Positions 52,569 to 60,791 of a DNA stretch of 64,000 nt are shown here, piece after piece. A program made the position numbers and the translations under genes. How positions within the stretch are numbered: position 1 is the first letter of the stretch; every line of letters starts with the position of its first letter. Source of the stretch: Acidobacteriaceae bacterium (GTDB lineage: Bacteria; Acidobacteriota; Terriglobia; Terriglobales; Acidobacteriaceae); NCBI GenBank assembly GCA_025355505.1, contig JANXZM010000023.1, forward strand, positions 55,186 through 119,185, read 5' to 3'. Under the pieces are notes generated by a model. That model was not told where the DNA came from. It saw only the letters and a program-made list of their open reading frames with translations, and ran no database searches.

Positions 52569-53672
52569 ATGCGGACTTTTTCCTTGTTTTTATTGCTATT
52601 GCTCGTCAGCGGTGCTGCGTCGGGGCAAACTTCCACCCCCGGCTTGCCCGCGGAAGCAAGTCATGAGGGAGTTTCGCCGGCATCGGAAAATCCCGCTCCA
52701 ACTGCTCCCGCTAAGCTAAGCGTGGAAGAGACTCTGGCTGCGGCGCACCAAAAACTCGAGCATGGGAAGCCGCAAGAAGCGATTGCGATGCTGGAACAGT
52801 TAGCGGCAACTGCGGGAGAATCCGCCAAAGGGCTGCAGCACGAGTTGGGCATCGCTTATTACCGCAGTGGCAAATTGCTCTCCGCCGAAAAAGCCTTTGC
52901 GCGTGCCATCAACGAAGACCCGAATGACATGGAATCGGTGCAGATGCGGGGACTGTCACTCTATCGTTTGGGGCGTCCAGCAGCGGCCATCCCATTTCTC
53001 GAACGGTTCCGGCAATGGACTCCCAACGCGAATGCGGACGCCAGTTACGTTCTTGGATTGTGCTACGTCAATTCAAACCGCTACGACGATGCTCGCGTGG
53101 CTTTTGCCAATCAGTTTGCCGTCTCTCCCACCTCCGGTGCCGGCTATCTACTATTGGGCAAGATGCTGATGCAGGCGAACTTGCCCGAAGCTGCCGCTGA
53201 CGCGGCGAAGAAGGCGCTGGATCTCACACCAAAGCTTCCCCTGGCGCATTTTATGCTGGGTGAATTTTATCTGTTCAAGTCTGACACGGCACAGGCGTTG
53301 AGGGAGTTCGAGCAGGAGCGGGAGATCAATCCGGCAAACTTCGCCGTCTACGACCGTTTGGGAGACGTTTACACGCGCTCTGGAAAATATCAGGAGGCGC
53401 AGGAGGCTCTCGCCAAGGCGATTTCGCTGGATACTTCGAGCACCGGACCCTTCATACAGATGGGCAAGGTGCTACTGCGACGCAATGACCCTCAAACCTC
53501 GCTGCTGTATTTGCAACATGCGGAAAAAATGGATGCCGAAAACTACATGACGCACACTCTGCTGGGGCAGGCATACCGCAGTCTGGGGCGGGAGGAAGAG
53601 GCGAAGAAGGAACTCGATAGGGCGTCGAAAATACATGTCGCGAATGAGCTGAAGTTGCCGCCCGCGGAGTAA
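52569..53672 (+). CDS. Secreted TPR-repeat protein
   Basis: 367 residues starting at ATG 52569, with signal peptide LFLLLLLVSGAASGQT. About seven TPR units span residues 60-355, for example AIAMLEQLAATAGESAKGLQ, GLSLYRLGRPAAAIPFLERF, FLFKSDTAQALREFEQEREI-type repeats and HTLLGQAYRSLGREEEAKKE. The pattern is typical of TPR proteins paired with CRTAC1-type genes in this phylum. It may scaffold carbohydrate-binding or outer-membrane complexes; no catalytic motif is present. Confidence 0.82.
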   Translation: MRTFSLFLLLLLVSGAASGQTSTPGLPAEASHEGVSPASENPAPTAPAKLSVEETLAAAHQKLEHGKPQEAIAMLEQLAATAGESAKGLQHELGIAYYRSGKLLSAEKAFARAINEDPNDMESVQMRGLSLYRLGRPAAAIPFLERFRQWTPNANADASYVLGLCYVNSNRYDDARVAFANQFAVSPTSGAGYLLLGKMLMQANLPEAAADAAKKALDLTPKLPLAHFMLGEFYLFKSDTAQALREFEQEREINPANFAVYDRLGDVYTRSGKYQEAQEALAKAISLDTSSTGPFIQMGKVLLRRNDPQTSLLYLQHAEKMDAENYMTHTLLGQAYRSLGREEEAKKELDRASKIHVANELKLPPAE

Positions 53673-53688
53673 TTCGCTTCGTTACAAT

Positions 53689-54957
53689 TTACTTGCGGTT
53701 GCGCACCGCCACCAACTGAATGCCGACGGGAACGCCGCGGGTTACCTTGACGCGCAACAGCGCTTCAAACGGCTTTACTTCGTCCCCACCGTGCACGACG
53801 AGACGGCGCAGCAATTCTTCCACTGATTCTTTCGAGCAAACGTACTCAACGGCTGCCTGGGTGCCGATGGTTGTGGTTCCCGCCAAAATCATCACATGGC
53901 GAACTGGGTCCAATCCATGCACCAGCGCAACAATCGCGTAGTCTTCGGTGAGCGGCTGAGACCAGTCGCTCGGATAAAAGACAGCCGGTTGCCCCGGTTC
54001 TGGATGCACATTGACGATGCCCAAAGCACCCTTATGCAGGCTGGAGTCGAACCGTTTAAAAACGAATTCCTGACTGCCCGGAAGATCTAATAAAGTCAAG
54101 TTCTCCGCCGGTGAGCCCACAAAAATGAGGTCGTTCTTCTTGGCGTCGTCCAGATTGAAGAGACTGCCGCGCTTTACCTGAATGGGATGATTCAACATGT
54201 TAAAGACTTCGTCGAGTGCATGTACCGCCAGGACTTCGCCTACTCCAGTGTAGTGATCCAAAATGAGGTCGCGGGAGTCGCGGGCCGGATTCAAATAGCG
54301 CATACCGGTTTCCGGCCGCCCGACAAATGCAGCATTGCTAAAAATTACCCACGGCGCATCTGGACCCGAGGCGAATTCGCTCCAGAAGGAACGCAACGCC
54401 ACAGAAGCTGCCAATTCGCGCGGCTTTCCCTCCCGAGCGGAATTGAGCGATAGAGATAGGGCGGCAACGGCTGCCAACGCTGCCGCGAGCGCCAAAGAGA
54501 GACCAGTGACTGCAATGATCCATCCCCGGCTTCGCTTGCGAGGTTTGAGCGACTCAACCAGCACCGGAAACGACGCCGGGGTGGGTAGCGCGACCGGAGC
54601 TGCCACCTCCCGATAATGGAAACTGAGGGCGTACACGCCGTTGGGCATTTCCACGACGATGGAATCGGTCATCCCTTCGTGGCGGTAATATTCCAGCAAC
54701 TTTAAGCGTAATCGACCGGCTTGCACACGGATTGCCGAATCAGCTTGTGGATCGAAGTCGTCAGGCCGCCCGAAAACCTCCGTAGCGATCTGATACTCCT
54801 TCACCGAGACGCCCGGCTGAGTAAGGGCGTGGTCGGCTAAATAGCGAAGCAGTTTGCAGAGCGATTCAGCTTTGCGAAGGGTCTGACTACGGACAATTTT
54901 CTCAACCTGACTGAGGTAACGCTCTTTATTGGCGAACTGGAGTGATGTGACAGACAT
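53689..54957 (-). CDS. Membrane-anchored winged-helix regulator
   Basis: 422 residues from ATG 54957 (upstream TTG/ATG codons add non-conserved residues). The cytoplasmic N-terminus has the winged-helix pattern LCKLLRYLADHALTQPGVSV, KEYQIATEVFGRPDDFDPQA, DSAIRVQAGRLRLKLLEYY and VVEMPNGVYALSF. This domain occurs at the N-terminus of many acidobacterial one-component sensors. One membrane helix (GWIIAVTGLSLALAAALAAV) is followed by about 240 periplasmic residues (FWSEFASGPDAPWVIFSNAA, DLIFVGSPAENL). It is divergent from the TonB-dependent receptor gene, so it probably senses a substrate and controls it. Confidence 0.7.
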   Translation of the reverse strand: MSVTSLQFANKERYLSQVEKIVRSQTLRKAESLCKLLRYLADHALTQPGVSVKEYQIATEVFGRPDDFDPQADSAIRVQAGRLRLKLLEYYRHEGMTDSIVVEMPNGVYALSFHYREVAAPVALPTPASFPVLVESLKPRKRSRGWIIAVTGLSLALAAALAAVAALSLSLNSAREGKPRELAASVALRSFWSEFASGPDAPWVIFSNAAFVGRPETGMRYLNPARDSRDLILDHYTGVGEVLAVHALDEVFNMLNHPIQVKRGSLFNLDDAKKNDLIFVGSPAENLTLLDLPGSQEFVFKRFDSSLHKGALGIVNVHPEPGQPAVFYPSDWSQPLTEDYAIVALVHGLDPVRHVMILAGTTTIGTQAAVEYVCSKESVEELLRRLVVHGGDEVKPFEALLRVKVTRGVPVGIQLVAVRNRK

Positions 54958-55307
54958 GTAACGCTCAAACCTAAAATCTTCTATCTCACAGAAACAAAAT
55001 AACATTCGCCTTACTGAGACACGTAACTGACACAGTGATACTTCTAACTGAAATCAACTAGGAAGAGCATTCCAGGTTGGCGAGTATTCGTCAGCGCGGG
55101 GTGTAGCGCACTTCCTGCACCCCATGAGAGCCGGAATCTGCGAAATAGCTTAACCATGCTACTCCAACACGTAATCCGCCGGCAAGCGAGCCGAGGCGAT
55201 TTGTGTCGGTCAACAATTTTATTTTCCATATCTTCCGCCACCAAAGCGCGATCTGCTAATCAGATGCGAACACGAGTCAAAAGGCTGTTAATTCAGGAGG
55301 CTGTATA
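54958..55307. other. Divergent regulatory gap between regulator and TonB receptor
   Basis: 350 bases. The AT-rich parts 54965-55060 and 55205-55230 could hold both promoters. An AGGAGG (55294-55299) marks the receptor start. No ORF or RNA gene is convincing. Confidence 0.45.
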
Positions 55308-58300
55308 GTGAAGAAGAGCGATGCGGGCATTGCAGTAGTGAGTGGTTTGCTGAGGTCTCTGCGCCATAAGGGCTTAGGCTTTTGGACAGCGCTGGCGTTG
55401 TTGACAGTTTGCGCCTTGGCGGGTCCACAACTAGCCCCAGCCCAGGCAGTCTATGGATCGATATTTGGAACGGTCACCGACACCACCGGAGCGGTAATTT
55501 CCAATGCTACTGTCACCGTGACCAACATCACGAAGGGCATCGCCGTCAGCGTTCAAGCTGATGCCAGCGGCCAATACCGGGTGCAGCATCTGATCCCGGA
55601 TACCTATAATGTGACGGCCGAAGCCGCCAATTTCGGTAAAGTGACCACGGAAAATGTGATTGTGTACGCGGACACAGCGCCGAAGATAGACTTCAGCATG
55701 GCCGTCGGCTCGGTGAGCAATTCGGTGACCGTCTCGGCCGCCGCGCCCCTGCTCCAGACCGAGCATACTGACGTCTCCGTGATTTTGAATGAGCGGTCAG
55801 TGCAAACCCTCCCCAATTTCAATCGCAATCTCACCGCCTTCGAACTGCTCACTCCGGGAACGACGTACATCGGCTGGGGCCCGGACGAATCGGCCAACCC
55901 GCAGCGCAGCCAACAGATTGAAGTCAACGGACAGCTTCCCTTCGCTACCGGATACGAACTGGATGGCACCGACAATCAAGACCCGGTCATTGGCATTGCC
56001 GTGATCAATCCAAACCTCGACGCCGTGTCGGAAATGAAGGTCACGTCGCAGAACTATGACGCTGAGTTCGGCAAAGCGGTGGCGGGTTTGGTGACGGCGC
56101 AGACCAAGTCCGGCAGCAACAAGTTCCATGGATCGGCGTTCGAATTCCATCGTTCCGACGGACAACAGGCCCGCGACCCGTTCTCGCAATCACAGCGCGA
56201 TTCGGTCACCGGGCGCTTCATACCTATCAACACCCACAATCAATTTGGTGGTTCAATCGGTGGTCCGATCATAAAGAACAAGCTGTTCTTCTTTGGAGAC
56301 TACCAGGGGTTACGCGAGAAAAATGGCGTCTCGGGAAAATTCAATCTTCCTACCAAGAACGCCCATGATACGTGCCTGGCGGCTGCCGCCAACCCTTTAC
56401 TGACCTGCGATCTGAGCGAGTATCTTTCCGTCGGTCAGATTTTCGATCCCACCACGGGAAATGCGGATGGCACTGGACGAACCGCCTACGTCAACAACCA
56501 AATTCCCGGAAGCGCATTGTCCGCCCCGGCGATCAACCTCCTAAACTTGCTTCCGACTCCCAATACTGGGGCAGCTGGTCAAATCTTCAACAATTATGCG
56601 AAGTCGGGTACGGGCTCGTTCCACACCAATCAGTTCGATGTGCGCATGGACGATCAGTTGTCCGACAAGCTTCACTTGTTCGGACGGTATACTTTCTTTA
56701 ACTCCTCGCTGTCCGGAGGTTCTGTATTCGGAGCTGCAGGAGGTTCTGGCCTCGGCATCAACGGTTATGCGGGCACCGATACCAGTCAAGACCATAGCCT
56801 CACGGCGGGGGGCGACTACACGCTTTCTCCCAAGTGGCTCACCGACTTCCGCTTCGGCTGGTGGCGTTACCACTTCAATTCGTTGCAGCCGGGTTACAAC
56901 CAACCCTTGGGAACGAACTTAGGTATTCCTGGTGTGAACACAGGCGACATCAACTTGAACGGAGGCCTGCCGGCATTCAACATTGATGGGCAGTCCACCT
57001 ATGGAGTAACCACTGCTCCGTTCCTGGAAAACGAAAACTCGTATCAAGTAAACAACAACTGGAGCCATAGCATCGGTCACCACAACATCAAGTTTGGAGC
57101 GGACCTGCGCTATGTGACACAGCATGCCGTCGGTTTGGACAATAACAACTTCCGCTCCGGCAATTTCCACTTTGGGGGCATTAACACCGGGTCTGCCGAT
57201 ATCGGTCCATCTCCTGGAGTAGGCCTCGCTACCTTCCTGCTGGGCGACACCACTCAGTTCCAGCGCACGCAAACGTCCAATGTCAACGCGCAAGAACACC
57301 AGTACCGGGCCTTTTACTACGCCCAGGATCAGTGGCGCATCACCAATAACCTCACGCTCAGCTATGGTATGCGTTGGGAATGGTACTTCCCGGAGGCCGT
57401 GAATGGAAAGGGTAATGGCGGTCTGCTTGACCTCGACACCGGCAATGTGCGCATCGCAGGGTATGGCGTTTATAACAACTCTCTCAATGTGGCACGGAGC
57501 TGGAAGAAATTTGCACCCCGACTCGGTCTCAGTTGGCAGGCTCGTCCGAACACCGTGGTGAGGGCTGGCTTTGGACGCGTCTACGGACAGGGCTGGTCGG
57601 GAAACACCTTTGGGGAAGTGCTTACATTTTCCTACCCTACGCAAGTTTCGCAAAACCTGAGCTCCGCCACGACATATGGCTCCTTGTTTAATTTGTCGAC
57701 CGGTCCGCCAGCTTACACGTTTGCTCCCATACCGTCCGACGGCAACTATCCACTCCCGGACGGGATTAGCGTCCCCACCCGTCCCCTTACCGTGCGCCTG
57801 CCCACGCTGGACGCCTGGAATTTGACGGTACAGCAGGAAATCAGCAAGACCATGGCTCTCCAGGTTGCATACGTGGGCAGCCACGGCATCCACAACATGT
57901 TCGATTCCTCGAACCAGTTCGACCCCAACCAATACACGATAGCCGGGTTTGGGCAGATCAATCCGGGCACCGGACTGACCTACACCCAAAACGAGCGGAG
58001 GCCTTACTTTAACGGGACCGCCCAGACGCTGGGAGTCAACTATGGCCATGCTTTCGGCTGGACGCAGGGTCTGCGATACAACAACAACGAAGCAACCAGC
58101 AGCTACAACGCGTTACAGGTGAAATTGGAAAAGCGCTTCAGCCACGGCGTCCAGTTCCTGTCTCACTACACCTGGTCGCGTTCCATGACGCACGAATCGT
58201 ACTACTTCGCCATCGACAAGAAAGTTGGATATGGGGCCAGCTACTACAATCGCCCACAAGCGTTTGTGCTGGCGGGCAACTGGGACTTGCCGATCGGCAA

Positions 58301-58898
58301 AGGCAAGGCGTTCGGGGGCAATGCGTCGCGCGCGCTTGACTATATTATTGGCGGGTATGCTCTCAACGGTACGGTGTCCGTGGAAGCTGGATTGCCGTAC
58401 ACTCCAGGCTACTCTTTGTGCAGTGTCGACAATGACACGGCGTCGAACTATGGAGGCTGCCGCCCCAGCACAAATGGTTCGTCCTACCATCTCGGGGCCG
58501 GCAAGTTCAATGCCGTCACTGATTCGGTTCCGTACTTCACCCCCTCTCCGTATGTCCTCGGAGGGCCCTGTGGCATCGCTTGTACTAATCCGACTACTTT
58601 CGGTCCCTACGTACGTCCGGCGTTCGGAACCTTCGGAAATATCTATCGCGACGCTCTGAATGGACCGGGATTGGTAAGCACGGATCTTTCCGTAGCCAAG
58701 AAGTTTGCCATCAAAGAAGGCATGGCGGTCAGTTTCCGCGCCGACGCTTTCAATCTCTTCAACAAGGCAAACCTCGGTCAGCCTAATAGCTGCGTGGATT
58801 GCCAAGGCCAGGGAGCCGGCACGATTACCGGCACCATCGGCTCGCAAGATGGAACCTCTATGCGCCGGCTGCAGTTTGCGCTTCGGCTGGATTTCTGA
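55308..58898 (+). CDS. TonB-dependent outer-membrane receptor with carboxypeptidase-regulatory-like domain
   Basis: 1196 residues from GTG 55308, with AGGAGG upstream. The signal peptide is around residues 20-50 (FWTALALLTVCALAGPQLAP). A carboxypeptidase-D regulatory-like domain follows (GSIFGTVTDTTGAVISNATV, VTAEAANFGK), then the plug (SVQTLPNFNRNLTAFELLTP, YELDGTDNQDPVIG) and a large barrel ending in the aromatic terminus RLQFALRLDF. It matches the Oar-like acidobacterial family, which serves uptake of large nutrients. No SusD gene is nearby. It is flanked by the tethered regulator and by trehalase, pointing to glycan uptake. Confidence 0.93.
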   Translation: MKKSDAGIAVVSGLLRSLRHKGLGFWTALALLTVCALAGPQLAPAQAVYGSIFGTVTDTTGAVISNATVTVTNITKGIAVSVQADASGQYRVQHLIPDTYNVTAEAANFGKVTTENVIVYADTAPKIDFSMAVGSVSNSVTVSAAAPLLQTEHTDVSVILNERSVQTLPNFNRNLTAFELLTPGTTYIGWGPDESANPQRSQQIEVNGQLPFATGYELDGTDNQDPVIGIAVINPNLDAVSEMKVTSQNYDAEFGKAVAGLVTAQTKSGSNKFHGSAFEFHRSDGQQARDPFSQSQRDSVTGRFIPINTHNQFGGSIGGPIIKNKLFFFGDYQGLREKNGVSGKFNLPTKNAHDTCLAAAANPLLTCDLSEYLSVGQIFDPTTGNADGTGRTAYVNNQIPGSALSAPAINLLNLLPTPNTGAAGQIFNNYAKSGTGSFHTNQFDVRMDDQLSDKLHLFGRYTFFNSSLSGGSVFGAAGGSGLGINGYAGTDTSQDHSLTAGGDYTLSPKWLTDFRFGWWRYHFNSLQPGYNQPLGTNLGIPGVNTGDINLNGGLPAFNIDGQSTYGVTTAPFLENENSYQVNNNWSHSIGHHNIKFGADLRYVTQHAVGLDNNNFRSGNFHFGGINTGSADIGPSPGVGLATFLLGDTTQFQRTQTSNVNAQEHQYRAFYYAQDQWRITNNLTLSYGMRWEWYFPEAVNGKGNGGLLDLDTGNVRIAGYGVYNNSLNVARSWKKFAPRLGLSWQARPNTVVRAGFGRVYGQGWSGNTFGEVLTFSYPTQVSQNLSSATTYGSLFNLSTGPPAYTFAPIPSDGNYPLPDGISVPTRPLTVRLPTLDAWNLTVQQEISKTMALQVAYVGSHGIHNMFDSSNQFDPNQYTIAGFGQINPGTGLTYTQNERRPYFNGTAQTLGVNYGHAFGWTQGLRYNNNEATSSYNALQVKLEKRFSHGVQFLSHYTWSRSMTHESYYFAIDKKVGYGASYYNRPQAFVLAGNWDLPIGKGKAFGGNASRALDYIIGGYALNGTVSVEAGLPYTPGYSLCSVDNDTASNYGGCRPSTNGSSYHLGAGKFNAVTDSVPYFTPSPYVLGGPCGIACTNPTTFGPYVRPAFGTFGNIYRDALNGPGLVSTDLSVAKKFAIKEGMAVSFRADAFNLFNKANLGQPNSCVDCQGQGAGTITGTIGSQDGTSMRRLQFALRLDF

Positions 58899-59007
58899 TC
58901 GGGATGGAGCATGGCGGGAAACTGATCAGACGAGAGAATAAACATAGCGGTAGATGGTCTTAGCTCGGCCAGGATCCTTGCTATCGTAACTTTTCAGGAG
59001 GGACGAG

Positions 59008-60747
59008 ATGCAGGGATCTTGGCTGAGTGCCAGTGAACGGCGCGGGCGGAGCTTTTGTATGCGCTCCATGCCCGCGGCGGCGCTGGTTGCGATACTCTCA
59101 GTCGCAGCCTTGGGTCAAACCCAACCCAAGCGCCTTACCGGGAATGCAAACCTCAACGACATCCTCACCTACATCCATACAGGGTGGGATTCCCTGACCC
59201 GCTCGACGAGTTCTTGCGGCGCCGTCTCCGACAGTAAACTTTCCTCTGCACCGGTTCTTTATCTTCCGGCTGGTTTTGAACAGCCCCTGGAACTCGACCA
59301 AATGAAACGCGACTGTAACGTCACGGTTGCGCACCTCCCGCAGGTTATTCACCAACTGGGGACCCCGGGCGTCGAGTCGATTCAGCCGCCAGGATTGCTT
59401 TATCTCAAAAATAAGTACGTGGTGCCGGGCGGGCGTTTCAATGAAATGTACGGCTGGGACAGCTATTTCATTATCCGCGGTTTGTTACGAGATGGACGGG
59501 TGGAACTGGCGCGCGGAATGGTGGATAACTTTTTCTTTGAGATTGAGCATTACGGCGCGGTGCTCAATGCCAATCGCACCTATTATTTGACGCGCTCCCA
59601 GCCTCCATTTCTGAGTTCGATGGTGATGGCAGTCCATCAGGCACAACAAGCGGCGGGCCAGGACGACCGAGCCTGGCTGGAGACGGCCTACTCGTATGTG
59701 AAGCGGGACCACGCCATGTGGACGCTCGCTCCGCATCTGGCCGGCAGCACCGGTCTTTCCCGATACTACGATTTCGGTGAGGGGCCTGCTGTGGAAGCCT
59801 TGCAAGACGAAACCGACATGTATCGGAAGGTGGCAACGTATTTTCTTTTTAACCCTGTCATTCCGGCCAACCTGGGTGAGGATGTGGATGTTGGGGCGGG
59901 CAAGGCATCCGGCTTGGCTTACTCGGTGCGAGTCTGCGGCTCGGCGAAATTGCAGGCATCGTGCGAAGCTGAACGCCTTATAAAGCTCAAGCCGGATTAC
60001 TATAAGGGCGACCGGTCCATGCGCGAGTCGGGATTCGATATCTCATTCCGGTTTGGGCCCTATGGTACCGACACTCACCACTATGCTCCCGTATGCTTAA
60101 ACAGTCTTCTTTTTAAGACCGAGCGCGACTTGGAGGAAATGAGCCGGCTGCTGGGCAAGAGCGCTGATGCTGCCGAGTGGCGACGACTGGCGGAGGCACG
60201 CCAGCAGTCGATTCACAAATATTTGTGGGATGAGCGGCAGGGGCTTTTTTTCGATTACAACTTCGAGAATGCGCAGAGATCAACCTATCGCTATGCGACG
60301 ACGTTCTATCCGCTGTGGACTGGATTGGCCACCGATGCGCAAGCCCGCGCTGTAATGAATCATTTGAGTTCATTTGAAAGAGCGGGCGGCATCGCCATGA
60401 GTGTGCAGGAGTCCCAGGGCCAGTGGGATTATCCCTTTGGCTGGGCGCCAATCCAGTTGCTCGCGGTCGAGGGTATGCGCCGCTATGGACACAATGTGGA
60501 AGCGGACCGCGTCTCGGCAGAGTTTCTTTCGACGGTACTGGAAAACTTTGAGCGCGATAAGACGATTCGCGAGAAGTACAACGTTGTAACGCGGTCGTCG
60601 GAAACTAACGTACAGGTGGGATATGCCGCCAACGTCATTGGATTTGGCTGGACCAATGCCGCTTTCCTTGAGCTCCTGCACGCGCTCCCGCCAGAGAAAC
60701 TCGACCATGTGACGCAAGCGATTTCGCCGGCGGCTGCTTCCCAGTAG
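59008..60747 (+). CDS. GH37 trehalase, secreted
   Basis: 579 residues. The signal peptide lies around residues 18-36 (MRSMPAAALVAILSVAALGQ). Both trehalase signatures are present: PGGRFNEMYGWDSYF and QWDYPFGWAP. The catalytic Asp and Glu lie around RESGFDISFRFG and NVVTRSSETNVQVG. It splits trehalose into two glucoses in the periplasm. CAGGAGGGA lies before ATG 59008. It sits 109 bases after the TonB receptor and 44 bases before a second glycosidase, so the three are probably one transcript. Confidence 0.95.
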   Translation: MQGSWLSASERRGRSFCMRSMPAAALVAILSVAALGQTQPKRLTGNANLNDILTYIHTGWDSLTRSTSSCGAVSDSKLSSAPVLYLPAGFEQPLELDQMKRDCNVTVAHLPQVIHQLGTPGVESIQPPGLLYLKNKYVVPGGRFNEMYGWDSYFIIRGLLRDGRVELARGMVDNFFFEIEHYGAVLNANRTYYLTRSQPPFLSSMVMAVHQAQQAAGQDDRAWLETAYSYVKRDHAMWTLAPHLAGSTGLSRYYDFGEGPAVEALQDETDMYRKVATYFLFNPVIPANLGEDVDVGAGKASGLAYSVRVCGSAKLQASCEAERLIKLKPDYYKGDRSMRESGFDISFRFGPYGTDTHHYAPVCLNSLLFKTERDLEEMSRLLGKSADAAEWRRLAEARQQSIHKYLWDERQGLFFDYNFENAQRSTYRYATTFYPLWTGLATDAQARAVMNHLSSFERAGGIAMSVQESQGQWDYPFGWAPIQLLAVEGMRRYGHNVEADRVSAEFLSTVLENFERDKTIREKYNVVTRSSETNVQVGYAANVIGFGWTNAAFLELLHALPPEKLDHVTQAISPAAASQ

Positions 60748-60791
60748 TCACGCAATCGCTGCGTCTGCTAAGCCTTCCATAAGGAGAGTCT

